Source: Liolophura sinensis (lineage: Eukaryota; Mollusca; Polyplacophora; Chitonida; Chitonidae). Taken from it: a DNA stretch of 64,000 bases. A program made the translations under genes and the position numbers. Below are positions 1 to 12,220 of this stretch, piece after piece. The notes under the pieces were generated by a model that was not told the origin of the DNA, did no database searches, and worked only from the letters and a program-made list of their open reading frames with translations. Each line of letters begins with the position of its first letter. Positions within the stretch are counted from its first letter, which is position 1. The stretch is from assembly GCF_032854445.1 (NCBI RefSeq), contig NC_088300.1:19511608-19575607 (forward strand), written 5' to 3'.

Positions 1-499
1 TGCAGGGTAGAATTTTCTTCACGTGACAGCTTAAATCGATGAGAACTCAGAGCTTTTACGACGCCCAGATATTTGATTCCACCGTTTACGAAATGCAATA
101 TGCGGCCACAGAAAATATGCTTGCTAATTCAACAACTTTGAAAATGCAAACACATGGGTCATCATCAGTCCATCAAACAGGTGACGAGGAAAGTACAACT
201 ATATAGTATAACTGTAGGGTTGGTTTCTCTAGACTTATGTTCGTTCAAAACTGTCTTTAAACAACAACGAAAGAATGCTTCAGTTGTACACAAACGAAAA
301 CTAAATTTTATGATGTACTAGCGTCACGCTGCTGAGAAGTATTTGTTGATATTCACTCGGCCGTATGGTCATTTATACGGACAGCCATGTACAATCCAAA
401 ACTGGAATCTGACAACCGAGGAAAAATACTGATGCCGATTGTTTACCTAGGGTTAACAAGATGCCTGACAAACATTTCGACTTAAAGCCGCACTTGAAA

Positions 500-580
500 T
501 AGCCAGAGATGGATTCGAACACGCGACCTCATTCGCCAAGAGCATAACGTGTGAGCCAGCGAGGCAGCTGACCCACTCAT
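500..580 (-). repeat. tRNA-like SINE head (fragment)
   Basis: Read on the minus strand this has a GTTCGAATCC-type B box near 512-522 and, about 55 bases 5' of it, a weak A-box-like stretch with the wording of a tRNA gene (CTGGCTCACACG). No acceptor-stem pairing is evident, so it is more likely the head of a tRNA-derived SINE than a working tRNA gene. Confidence 0.4.
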
Positions 581-1794
581 CTGGAATGACAAGTGATCAG
601 AAAAGATAGAGATATTTCAACGACTATAGTGTAGTTTATTGATTAATTCTAGGAGAACAAGGGACATCTAATCTGTTTATTACACACGGTCACAGCTAAC
701 TGAAGGCATTCACCAGAGCTCAACCTTACAAACACAACAAAGAGCTGTAATCACTTCTTGGCTAGTACAAAGTATTGGGAAGATAAATAACAAGCCTCCA
801 TTATAATAATTTATATCAGCATGTAAATTACACACACCCAACAATACATGTAAATTGCATAAAACTAAAGGAAATCAAAAGAAAAAAAAAGAAAATCACA
901 AAGAACATTGTATCACAAGCTTCGACAATACGTAGATTATGCTTAGCATGAAATGAAGTAAAATAAAAATACGTATAAAAATGAATCCCAATGAAATGTT
1001 TATTGATTAAACAACTTCTTTTTAAATACCTTCCTTTTTTTCATATCTCGCTAAAACTTATTAACTTTAAGTTAAAAACAACAGGGATAAGATAGATTAT
1101 CACAAAAACTTGTCCTACATAATTATCACATTTCTACACAAAACAAACTGTGAATTTATGTTTCTTTAGTAACATGACAACATCAAGGAACAGTTCACAG
1201 CACTATCAAGTAATTCTCAACAGCAATCTGATGAGTACATTGCAGTACACTGCAATCCTTAACAGGACTGACGAGTTCCCATTCAGCACTGGACATTTCT
1301 TGATCAGTACTGAAAACTTCACAAATCGCACTAAGCAGATCACATGGACACTAGGCCACCTAAACCACTGATCATTCCACAATAGCATTGAGCATTACAC
1401 CTTAACAACACATGCCATGGATTCTATACTTCATTTTCTCGCCAAAGAATCAACCCAGAATTACAACAACTGCCACTTTTCTCCAAGTTCATTCCGCCAT
1501 GACATCTTGATGACAGTGATAAACATTCAGTACACTGCAGTAGTGATCATACAGCAGTCGTAACAGTGTCCACAGTTCTGAGATCCGTGATACTGGCCGG
1601 TATGAGGACACATTATAGCAGAAGTGCATAGCAACAACTATAGATGGATTGGTCTTTGATCAGTAGGGATGCCATCAGTTCAAATACCTTTCGATGGAAT
1701 GGTTTCATTTTTGCAGCGTATATATTTTACCAAGAGTTATAGGGTATCAGTGGAGATGTTTTTTGAGGCTAGTGTATCACTACAATGGGGACTG

Positions 1795-1900
1795 GTCATG
1801 CAAAACTGGGCATTGCTCAAGGGAAACCACTGGATATTGCTCCTGAGATACTACTGGACATTGCTTATGGGACACCACTGGACATTGATCACAAATTTCT
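1795..1900. repeat. Degenerate ~30 bp tandem repeat
   Basis: About three imperfect copies of a unit with the wording CCACTGGACATTGCTC repeat here. An open frame on the plus strand across the region (1669-1944) is probably a by-product of this repeat. Confidence 0.45.
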
Positions 1901-4239
1901 TTTGGATCGTAAGACATGAGGTTAACATCTACAACTGTTCATGATCAAATGAAAGCAGAGAAGTCATGCTAATGGGACAACAGGGAAGATGTCCTGAGTA
2001 CAGCAGCAATCAAGCTACTGAAAAACTGCCATGAAGAATGTTGATGGTCATGAAAATCTGTCAGAAATGGACCATGCATTGACAGCAGAAAGAAAACATA
2101 CAAATTCCTTTGAAATTGGTATTTTCTTTCATAGCATATGCATCATGAAAATTTTACCATACACTCTTGAGGTCAACAACTTGTCCAATTTGGCATTAAA
2201 ACTTCCTTAAACATTGTCCTTAAAACTTTCTCAAGACCTTTCCATCACAGGCCTCCAATCCGACTAGGGGGCTCCTATACCGGAACTCCATATTGAATTG
2301 TGCATTTTACATCATTGTCCAGGATCACCTCAGAAGAAACTAATGTGAAACCATGAAAACCATACATTGTACTGATTTACAACACCGCAGCAGGAAGGAT
2401 CCAATGAGAAAGCCGCCAGGAGAAATCGTTCCCAGTTTAACCATGATATGCCCATACAGTAACACATCGACCTGGAACTGTCTCACCAATACATACATGT
2501 AACCACTACAGATTTATAGAATGATAGAATGAGTAGGACAGAATGGGAAAGAAGGAAGGGGAAATCATTCCACGTCACTCCATCCATCCCATTCACGCAT
2601 AAAGAACACAGACAACTAAGTGTCAGTAACATGATATATACGCTATGGCGTAAAGCACTAGAAGGTCAAAGCGTCAGTTAAGGCTAGAAAGTGTGCATGA
2701 GGAAGTTCCAGTACACAGGATCAGAGCACCAGAAACAGCGGTGTTGAAGCTTTCAAGAACTACACAGGGCAATAAATAAGTCATATAGGTCTTACATATT
2801 ATGCTAATGAAGTTCTCTTACTAGGGACAATGACAACACAAGCATTGGACTAGACAGCCATAGTTTTGTAGGTGGTGATAAGTATGACTGCACGGTAATG
2901 ATAAAAGAGCTTGATTTAACCATGTGCATATTAATCACATCAGAACAAGTCCGCAGCCGTTTTGTACCACTGTATAGGCTTCACTGTCAACTAACAATCC
3001 CCAATCACAGGATATCACATCTTAACAAATAAGGCTGATGGATGAAGAACACATGTCTCTACAAAGGAAGCAGCTTAAAACAAATACATAGCAACACACA
3101 ATTCAATTAGCTCCAGTACACTACCAGATACATATACAGTGTACACATATGTCCTATGATAAACAATTTTACACAGGTTAAATACACTCCACTCCAAAAG
3201 CTTACAATGTAAGAAGTCAATGTTGGTATGTAAAGCTGTAGTCAAATAATTTTAATACTCTCCACCAAGACTATAAATACAATGAATCAAAACAAAATGA
3301 GGTACAATGAAAACTGAACAGATTAGTTGTACCCTTAAGAGAGCCACTGAGAGAGTAAGTAAAGGTACATGAAGTTCAAATTTTCAACTGGTAATAACCT
3401 TGCTGAAAAGCACTATATACTTCCTGGTTGTGAACTCAAATACTGATACATTGCTAAAAAGCTTCAACACCAAAAGCAATAAATATTTCCATAAAAATAT
3501 TTAACTAATACTCTTAGTAATAAAAAGACATTCAAAATTGACATCAGCAAATAGATTTGTAATAGTATAACCAACAAAACAGAACCCAGATAACCAAAGA
3601 ATAAAACAGCTGAATAACAAATGCCAATGCTCTGATGATAGCCTGTGATGCATTACAATGTACATGAATGTAAGCAACCTTACAAACTCTACATCAAGTG
3701 TTACCTTTTGATAAAGGTTTATCATGTGCCTCATGTGTTATCATCTCAATGCGAACCAAAGAGATATGATATAACACAAAACTAACTCAATTTATGGAAA
3801 ATTAAGACAAAGCAGATTTTCTGCTCCCAATAAGCAAAACTAGGGTAAATTATTTTAGCACGAGTTTTGTAGATCATGCCAAAATCAGTGAATAAAGAGT
3901 TCTATTGATGTAACCAAAAAGAAAAAATTAAGGTAACGTAATTGCCAATCATTAAGCCTTATCATTACCAATGCTAGTCTGATGCTTGCACCAAAATGAA
4001 TGATGAACACATCGGCAATATACAATGTACTAAGAGTCAGCATATATTTCATTGTATGCAAATGTGAGCAGCCATCTCTACACTATCAAATGCACTGACG
4101 CCAAGTACTGGCATACCACTTAATCTGTTGACATACAGTAAAGCACAGACAGAGTGAGTCACTAACTTAACAATATTCATACTGCGGACATGTAGCGCAG
4201 CCCTGGAAATTTTTAATCATTTAATCGCTTGGACGCTAC

Positions 4240-4480
4240 ATCATTATACATCAGTCAGTAGACTGCTTATAAAGCAAATCACTAAACTACCAGCTTATGT
4301 TGAATCACAAAATAGCTAATAATGCACTTCTGACATACACTGAATCACCAAACTGCTTAAGTACAGTGAATGACTTAACTGCTCATATATAGTGAATCAC
4401 TTAACTGCTGACACATATGTACCATGAATCAGTAAACTGATAATGTAAATGTAAAGTGAATGAGTTATCGACTCACTAGA
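4240..4480. repeat. Degenerate ~30-40 bp tandem repeat
   Basis: Imperfect copies of a unit built on GTGAATCACTTAACTGCT follow one another. The copies differ in length and sequence, which suggests an old array. Confidence 0.5.
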
Positions 4481-5639
4481 CATGCTAAAATGAAAGGCTT
4501 ATGAAAGACTAAACTTTAGACTTACAGTCAATCAGTACCAATATACTGTTTAAACAGACTATTTCAAAAGTTTAAGACACAAAGTCAAAATGAAGACACA
4601 GAATAAAATCATCATGTATACATTCATCAAGGAGAACTACATCCAAAAGTGAACTGAAACATGGTAAATAGAGACACATTTACACTGTTGGCCCAGAAAA
4701 ATACACATACAATTCAGTTCATAAAACATGATGACAGTAAAGGAACTACGCATACGTGTGTCTTTCTGTTGTTCCTGATAGACTATGAAGAAGTATACCC
4801 AATTCAACAAAGACCAATAAACAAACCAAATGAGAACCTTATTGTTTCTTGCAACAGTGATTTAACAATAATTTCATTTGATAGTACAGTATAACAGTGT
4901 TGAAATAAATAATGAAAATCATCTATTTGTCCGAGCACAAACCATACGATATGAATCAATATTGGCACTTACAGTTTCACTTATTCAGCCATGCACCAAT
5001 CCCCTATAAAGAATCAAGTGTGTCTGAGGTGAAGTATTATGACAGCCCGTGTCCATGAATGAATCCATAGCTCGGTCCTGCATGACTATGAACTGAATAG
5101 TCAAAACAGCACAATTTTCACTTGACCAGCAAGTGACACAAGCTAAATGTAGTGCAGTGTAAAGCACTATGTCCATGCAAGTTTCTATATTCATGTACAT
5201 GAAGAATGTTACAGAGACTAAACTGCTTTCATGTGAATTCCACACAATAATGTATTACACCTAAGCTTTAGTTTTTGTTTTCACAACACAGATTTTGAGT
5301 GATTCTGATTAATTCCTCCACCTTACAGGATCACTTAGAGCTTTTCTGTGAAGTTTGATTAATTTCTTATCCAAAAAAAAAATATAGGTGTTTTCAAATC
5401 AAAAGTATGCTTTAAGGCCTTTATGTGCCTCTGAAAGTGCATTTTTACAGGCCAATGTTAGGGGTGACATACAGTACATGAATGACCATGAACTAACAAA
5501 GATTATCATTACACTTCAATCCTAACAACAATGCTACTTTAAGGGAAAAAACATTTTTATATTGACAGAAAATAAAAATATTGCATGGTATACTCCATTT
5601 CAATGATCTTAAAACCACTCAAGTCTAACAGAATATCAA

Positions 5640-5970
5640 AAACATTTAAAGAAACTTTGTTCAATCCATCCACTTTTAACCAGAGAAATCCTCAAAACTT
5701 TGTTAACAACAGAATAATAAATTATAAACCTTGTCCATTTCATCTCAGTTAAAATTTAACCAACACAGCAACCTTGTTCACTACATCTAAATTCTAACCA
5801 GAAGAACATTAGAAACCTTGTTCACTTCATTCTAGCTTTAACCAAAACAGTATTGCCAATAGAATCATTGTTCACTTTATCTCAGTATTAACCAAAACAG
5901 TTTTACAGATAGAAACATTGTTCACTTAAGGCGGGTTTAAACCAGAACAATACTGTCAATTATTTAATTC
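5640..5970. repeat. Degenerate ~60 bp tandem repeat
   Basis: Five or six imperfect copies of a unit containing CCTTGTTCACTTCAT and, further on, TTAACCAAAACAG follow one another. No open frame crosses it. Confidence 0.6.
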
Positions 5971-7008
5971 ATGTACTTTCAAAGAAGAAAAGAGATAATT
6001 TGTTGAATTCATTTCAACTCCAGAACAAATATCAGAAACCTCAGTCAATTATTATACCAGCTATAAAAGAACTATATTAAGCCTTGCTTGCATCTAACAA
6101 CAATATAATAAACACTTCTTAATTTATCTCCACTGTAAGAGCTATACCACATAATACATCTGAGATATCTCTACATTTATCAGCAACCTTCATACAAATC
6201 ACTCGGGCAATACCTTTTCAACAGTAACACCATCACCACAAACTGCACCCAATGCATCAAGACTTGGTTAACTTTACCACTGAAGTGCCCAGTAACTCTG
6301 ATATCATGCGACTTAATTCACCAAATTTGTTTGAAGAAACTGTTAAAAAACTCAAATTCGTTTCTTCTGCTGAGGATATGTGAATAGGAGTGAATTTAGG
6401 AGTAGTGATAGACAATGTAGACTAGGGCGTACTTACATGTACATTGTATGGTTCACACCCAAGTTCCATAGTTAACAGTTGCCTATACATCCATTATTAG
6501 AAAACAAATTCTACAGGTGATCACAAAGGTCCAGAAATACATGTATGTACCTCAAATTACCCAGAGATGAGTACAATGACTAAACCCCTTATAACTAGCA
6601 AAGGAATACCCCAAAAATAGAGCAAATATGGGAACAAACTATCCACAACATCTACACATGGTAGCCCCCTCTTACAGGTGCAACTGGAGAAACCCAGTGC
6701 CTTCGCTAAACCACTTGCCAAATCGCTAAAACTACTTGTGTTAATGCGTGTAGCTTGACATGACTGCAGATGCTCTTCTTTACCTGCACATATCTCACCA
6801 CATGTGTTCTATTACCTGAAAGGCTGGAACTGCGAGGTCTTCCTCAATAACCTATTAAAGGCTTCCTTAATACACCACACTTCAACTCTTCACTACTTCA
6901 CATCACTACTGATAAGGTGAGTACCACACAACCTTGTTTGTCTTATCAAGAGTCAATGTACCCTTGCACCAAATAACCTTAGATTGCCTAACGAGAATGG
7001 GTGTGGCC

Positions 7009-9412
7009 TCAGGGAGGGGGCGTGGTCTCAGGCGTGGAGGCAGGTTCGGAGTCTGTCACCTCTGGTTTTGAAGCCGTAGAGTCTGGGGAATCAAGACAGG
7101 TAGCCTCTATTGATGTGAGAGGCTGAAGAGGAGTGGTGACACCACGGCTATCAGCCAAGAACCTGTCAGGAGTATTTCCTCTTGGATGGCCTGTCACTCC
7201 ATGCCCTGTACGTATCCTGGCCACAACAAGTCTGCTGTTTCTAGAGCCACCCAGCTGTATCGTGTAATTTTCTGTGGCATGATGGGAGTTGGCATTAAGA
7301 GCACGTATAGCCTCTTCATAGGTGGGTGGGGGTTCTGTATCGGCTGCAGTGGCCGGATAGTCCCGGCTTATCGTAGACACACCCATTTCCTGTTGAGTTA
7401 CCTCGTAGTATGATGGTGGGGCATACTCCCTTGTATAAGCCCTACAACAGACATTAAGGTTTTATGATATCTGGTGGTTGGTGATAAATGCAAAGAGACA
7501 AAAGTATTGTCTTAATCTACAAGAAACTACAGTTCCAATGATGTTATTATCCTTGAATGATAAGCATTTAATATAATGGAGACGGCATGAAAAAGAACCA
7601 GGTCTAGGATAAAAAAAAATAATAAAAAAATGAAGAATCCAGTAACAGCCACAAACTATTTTTTTGGAATCATACAATATTTGCTAAAATTAGAATATTC
7701 TTAAATGTGCTTCATTTAATCGACAATGTATTTTCTCACCATTGGGGGAGGGAGAGAGATAAACTGTGTTATCCTACCAGATTCACTCCCATACATGGTA
7801 CAGCCCATAAAACTTTTCGTACATAAAACAAGCGGAAGTTTCGTTAGAGTTATCTCCCTTACCTCCAAGTAGTATCCCCATCACTGTCCTCTCTGCCAGT
7901 GTCCATGATGACAGTGACTGCACCAATGTGGTCATCTCGGTCAATGACCAGTGCTGCCACAGCCCCTCGGCCCACTGGTTGAAACTGGCAACAAGGATTT
8001 AAAAAAAATTGTATTCATATGTGTAACTGAAAATACCCAAGAAAATAAAAAAAGTCCTCAGACTTAAATGACTTTTTCTTTGCATGGATGCCACACATGG
8101 TCTCCCCTGGTGTGTGCCACTCACTATAAGAGATGGACCACCAAGTTCTTTGGTTAGAGAATGGCTACTAGTCAGCCATATTGTCAAGGCATACACAGCT
8201 CTTAGTTTCCTTGGTTGTCTTCTAGATGTACTTTATTATGATTTCTCTGTTATTTGGAGAATGTGATCATCTAGAGAAGTGTATGAGAGCCCCAAACCCA
8301 TATTATTAAATTACCTGATTTCAGAGCAGCTGCATGGCATTTTACTGTCCTTTATTTGATATAAATAGGTGGATCGATTACACTGTTGCTTTACCAAATC
8401 AACCACGTGGGATTCGGCTTACCTTCATATTTAATTTAATTATTTTTGTAAACATTGCACTGTCTACACTGCAACAGCATAAAGTGATGATATTCAAGAG
8501 GAAACCTTCATGACTAAAATGAGTTTTACAGAACTTGGCATCAAACAGGACAAACTCGCGATTTAGATGTGTAAAGTAAGCCAGGTGTGTTGACCACATG
8601 ATTTGGCAGTTTCCGGCAGCTCTAATTTGTGCGCCGTTAAGCAGTATGAAATGAGACCAGCAGATGCCTCTGTAATGCTTTACTCAAGTTTTGAACATAA
8701 GAAACAATGACTGCTATTATGTAGATTCTTGAGATGAGATACCTGTATCCTGCCCCTGGCATCTAAGGTCCTCTTCTTGGCAATGAGAAACTGTCTGGTG
8801 GAGAAGAGGAGCAAGAGGACAGACAGAGCGATGAGCAGTGGCCCAGTCATGGAGGCTTCACCACCAAACACATCATTAAAACCTGCAGGTGAGACCAGAT
8901 CACATTTAATATTACACCTACATGCCAAAAGAAATCTGGCTATCAGATTGGGTAAAGCGCTGACTTACACTGAAATTTACATTGATCATATCTCAATAAA
9001 ATGTGTAAGATCACAAACCATGAGAGCTACAGAAATTCCCAAATCAATAGATTTGATTAATTCTTACTTTGATTTGGGAACATATCTTCATATTTATCTA
9101 GGAAAAAAATTTCTAACAACTAAGAGCAGTATAACATACAAAACACAAAACTAAAATGAGAACATAACTGAGTATTCACTGACAAAGAGCTATCCAGGTT
9201 AAAAACAGCTGAGTATACAAACAGATCTCCCTACCCAGCCAGGTGAGGATTCCTCCAACAAGGAGCAGAATCCCAGCCACAGTGACGAAAAGGATCCCAC
9301 GTCTGAAGGGTTCCCGGCCTGGTCCCAATGATGATGAGTGAATGTAGGCACGAAATGCTCCAGGTTGGCACCGCCTGTTCGCCCGCGGTAAAATATTAGC
9401 GGTGTGAAACAT
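7009..9412 (-). CDS. Two-pass membrane protein with PPxY motifs (four exons)
   Basis: I do not recognise the exact orthologue. Four minus-strand exons join with consistent phases and GT-AG borders: 9412-9235, 8882-8743, 7984-7863 and 7441-7009, giving 290 residues. Residues 39-60 and about 72-92 are strongly hydrophobic and read as two membrane spans separated by a short loop with a GFNDVFGG stretch. A basic AKKR follows the second span, which suggests a cytoplasmic tail of about 190 residues. The tail holds PPSY (155-158) and PPTYEEA (from 185), both PPxY ligands for WW domains such as those of Nedd4-family ubiquitin ligases, and ends Pro/Thr/Ser-rich. The layout resembles small vertebrate TMEM proteins such as TMEM171/TMEM174, but this is architecture, not proven homology. 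The start is the first ATG in the frame of the first visible exon; further 5' exons cannot be excluded. It is divergent from NPHP1. Confidence 0.7.
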
Positions 9413-12220
9413 AACCGACGAAATTTTGCAGCCGTAAATGGTTACACCTTATAATGCATCCTTCACATCCTGAAGCATTTGTCTGCCCTGAAATAAGGGA
9501 GGACTTCACTTGTTATACCACACAATGTATACATTGTCATAAAAGTCTATAGGAATGTTCTGATTTTGTATTGGTTGGACATTTGCAGATGTAGACACTT
9601 TGACCTGCTCCCCAATATGAGAGCTGAGGTTTTATAAAAGTGATGTTCATGCTCCTTCAATATAATTTGGATGACTTAAACAGTTAATTGGTCTCCTACA
9701 GTGCCCTGATTCAACATCTGTGGTGTCTGGCCGAATTAAAACTAACCTTTAAAAAGATTAGCTCTGGCATCTTGAACTACATATACAGGTAGACATACAC
9801 TTAGTCTGAGATTGCTCTGACGTTAGGTTTGGCGAAATTTTGTTTGGCCAAAGATGATCTCATACCAATATGAGAGTTTGCCCTGGCACAATTCTAGGGC
9901 TACTCTTGTAATAGTCTAGATCTATCACATCGCTATGCTTTAACATGGTGGTAGGTGAGATCACACTGGGAGCACTCCAAACTTATGCTCTTATTGTTCC
10001 TACATGTATTTTAGTAAATCCCCCATATTGCTTGGTCGTTCGCCTATCTTGTTAGATAGGCTCTTTGAATTCAAGGATTAAAAGTCAAGGCAGGTAAATA
10101 TCAGAAATTGTTGAAAATAGACCTCAACATTTAATTTAGTTGAACTAAGTCATCGGGCAGAATTCAACCTTTTCCTAGAGTAGATGAAGGCTACTGATGC
10201 CAAAGCGAAGCCAAACATGGCAGTGAAGGAAAACACCAAGCCGGAGTTTTGATGTTTACCTTCACGTTTCTTTCTAACAATTTATGCCAACGACCAAACA
10301 ATACCAGTTTTACTAAGAACACATGTAGGAACATTCAGAGCACAAGCTTGATGAAGTGCTTCAGTGCTATATCACAACCTCCCCTATCACTAGGTTAAAG
10401 CAGAGAGGTGTGGTAGGGCTAGACTATTAGAAGTCTAAGTGTGCCCCACTTGAAAACCTGCAGTTGTTGCACATACCTGCCCTTGTCCAATATGTCAAGG
10501 CTACCAAAACAGCCGCTTGCTTTGAGCGTCACAAAGGAACCTCAGGCCTAGGAAATAACAGATCAGTGTTGGGCTTGTGATGGTTTGGGTCCATCCTTGG
10601 TCGAATAAAATGTAGCCAAATCTAACGTCAGAGCAATCTCGGATTAACAAACATTGGAATTAAGATAGTACACCTAGATGGATTCAGTGTGCTATTTTAA
10701 AATTCTCACATTCACCGTAACACTGAGTCCATCAATACCTCTCAAAAAAGATGGTGCAGATTTCAAATTCCCATCTCCTCCCCACTTGTGGCAATCTAAC
10801 TCACCTTCCCTGCTCTTTCGTATGTAATTCTATGGTGGAATCTTTAATACTAACTTTTTCATTTACTATTCTCACTTATGAAACTAATTAACTCGCTGCT
10901 GGGGTGGTCACTGTGACTGGTAGAGCTTTGCCACAACCATTTTGAAGTGTCAGGTGAACCACTTCTGGGTTTGAAATGCCACTGAATTTTGGTATTAAAA
11001 TCCTCCAGAAAACTATGATGTTCCCATTGTCGTCTGCAAGAACAACTTCAACCTTCTTCATTCAACCCAAAAATGCATAAAAAAGAACTTCTTTAGTGCA
11101 GGTAGGTTTGGTTGTGAGTGCAGACCTCGTTGAGATCGGCTCAATTGAGTTGGAGTATGCAGATGTGCGGTGATTTGTTTAAGAGGCATTCGTGGATGAT
11201 GAAGGGATTTTAAAACATTTTAAATTACGCACTGGGTTCAACTAGATGGACAAGGATTAAGATATATTGACGTCCACCCTAATCACAGCATACACGACTA
11301 GCACTACCTAGCATTTTGAGTTAAAATTTTCCTGGGAAAAATATTTTGACTGCAGCTCTCGGAAATTTAAACTGAAGTATGAATTTAACGATTCAAACAT
11401 GCGTTAGTTTAATAGAATTTCCTGGTCGAGACTGTAGTTTAGATAATCTCATCTGCTACGTTGTCTGATTAACTTTTATGTGGCGTAAATTGGGGTTTCG
11501 ATAAAGGGGGCATGGCGCAAACATTAAAATGTCCATAATCATAATACTCACCATACGTTAAGGAGAATATTTAGCATGTCCCTACTTTTTTCTGTGCATT
11601 GTAAACAACGTATATTATGTATGGCGCATAATAGCGCTCCTAGAGACAAACGGTATCAAAATAAGGTCACTTTCACGGAGAAACGAACTGTCAGTGTTCC
11701 GCGATGCTCACCAGTACAGTTTGAGAAAATTGTTACAAAAGATTAACCTGGAATAATCTCGATGAGGACCTTTCTACCTCAACTGGTTTAGACTGAATTG
11801 GAAATAATCAATGTTCATGAGTAAAGAAAAGAATAGTCACACATTATTACTACTAATCTGTGTGCGGCATTTGATTTGAAATTCTTTATAACGGCATAAT
11901 CAACTAAACTAAATTATTTACATTCCGCATTTTTATTAAAATTTAACTGTTTGATACGCCATTAAGTTTGAGTATGGATTGAACAAACTGAATTCGGTTT
12001 AACTAAATCCATATGATGTTTTGTTAATATTCAAACAGGTCAATCTTATTTTGTACGCTAATTTTTTTTTACACGGATGCAGGAATACTACTTTTTAAAA
12101 TCTTGGTTGCAGTGCATGGTGTTTGTTTGTTGATGGCGGCAATGGTGGAGAGTGAGGTCTCATCCCGTTGATTAGTATTGGTTTTCTTTTAGTTGCAAGA
12201 ACCCATTAAAACCCAGAAAT
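9413..12220. other. Intergenic region between divergent genes
   Basis: This holds the presumed promoters of the minus-strand PPxY gene and of NPHP1. Apart from the inverted-repeat element at 9801-10646 I see no coding signal. Just before NPHP1, 12133-12171 is a short upstream open frame (12 codons), followed by a pyrimidine-rich stretch ending in AG at 12190-12192 that could be the acceptor of a 5' untranslated exon. Confidence 0.5.
9801..10646. mobile_element. Foldback / MITE-like element with long inverted repeats
   Basis: The left arm starts near 9801 with GAGATTGCTCTGACGTTAG (9809-9827). The right arm carries its reverse complement near 10622-10640. The match continues inward over long stretches, including a CTAATAGTCTAG-type segment and a TTGTTCCTACATGT-type segment, to about 10060 on the left and 10270 on the right, leaving a spacer of about 210 bp. 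The left arm is about 260 bp and the right about 377 bp, so the left arm has lost about 100 bp. Both outer ends abut TTA, consistent with a TTA or TTAA target duplication. There is no transposase frame, so it is non-autonomous. Confidence 0.75.

Larger units (their letters stand above)
1..7008. other. Gene-poor AT-rich flank
   Basis: No convincing exon or open frame is visible here on either strand; every open frame is short and without recognisable domains. Part of it may be the 3' untranslated region of the minus-strand PPxY gene that ends at 7009, but I could not place a convincing minus-strand poly(A) signal close to that stop. The stretch does contain several degenerate tandem repeats and a tRNA-like SINE head, listed separately. 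Confidence 0.5.
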
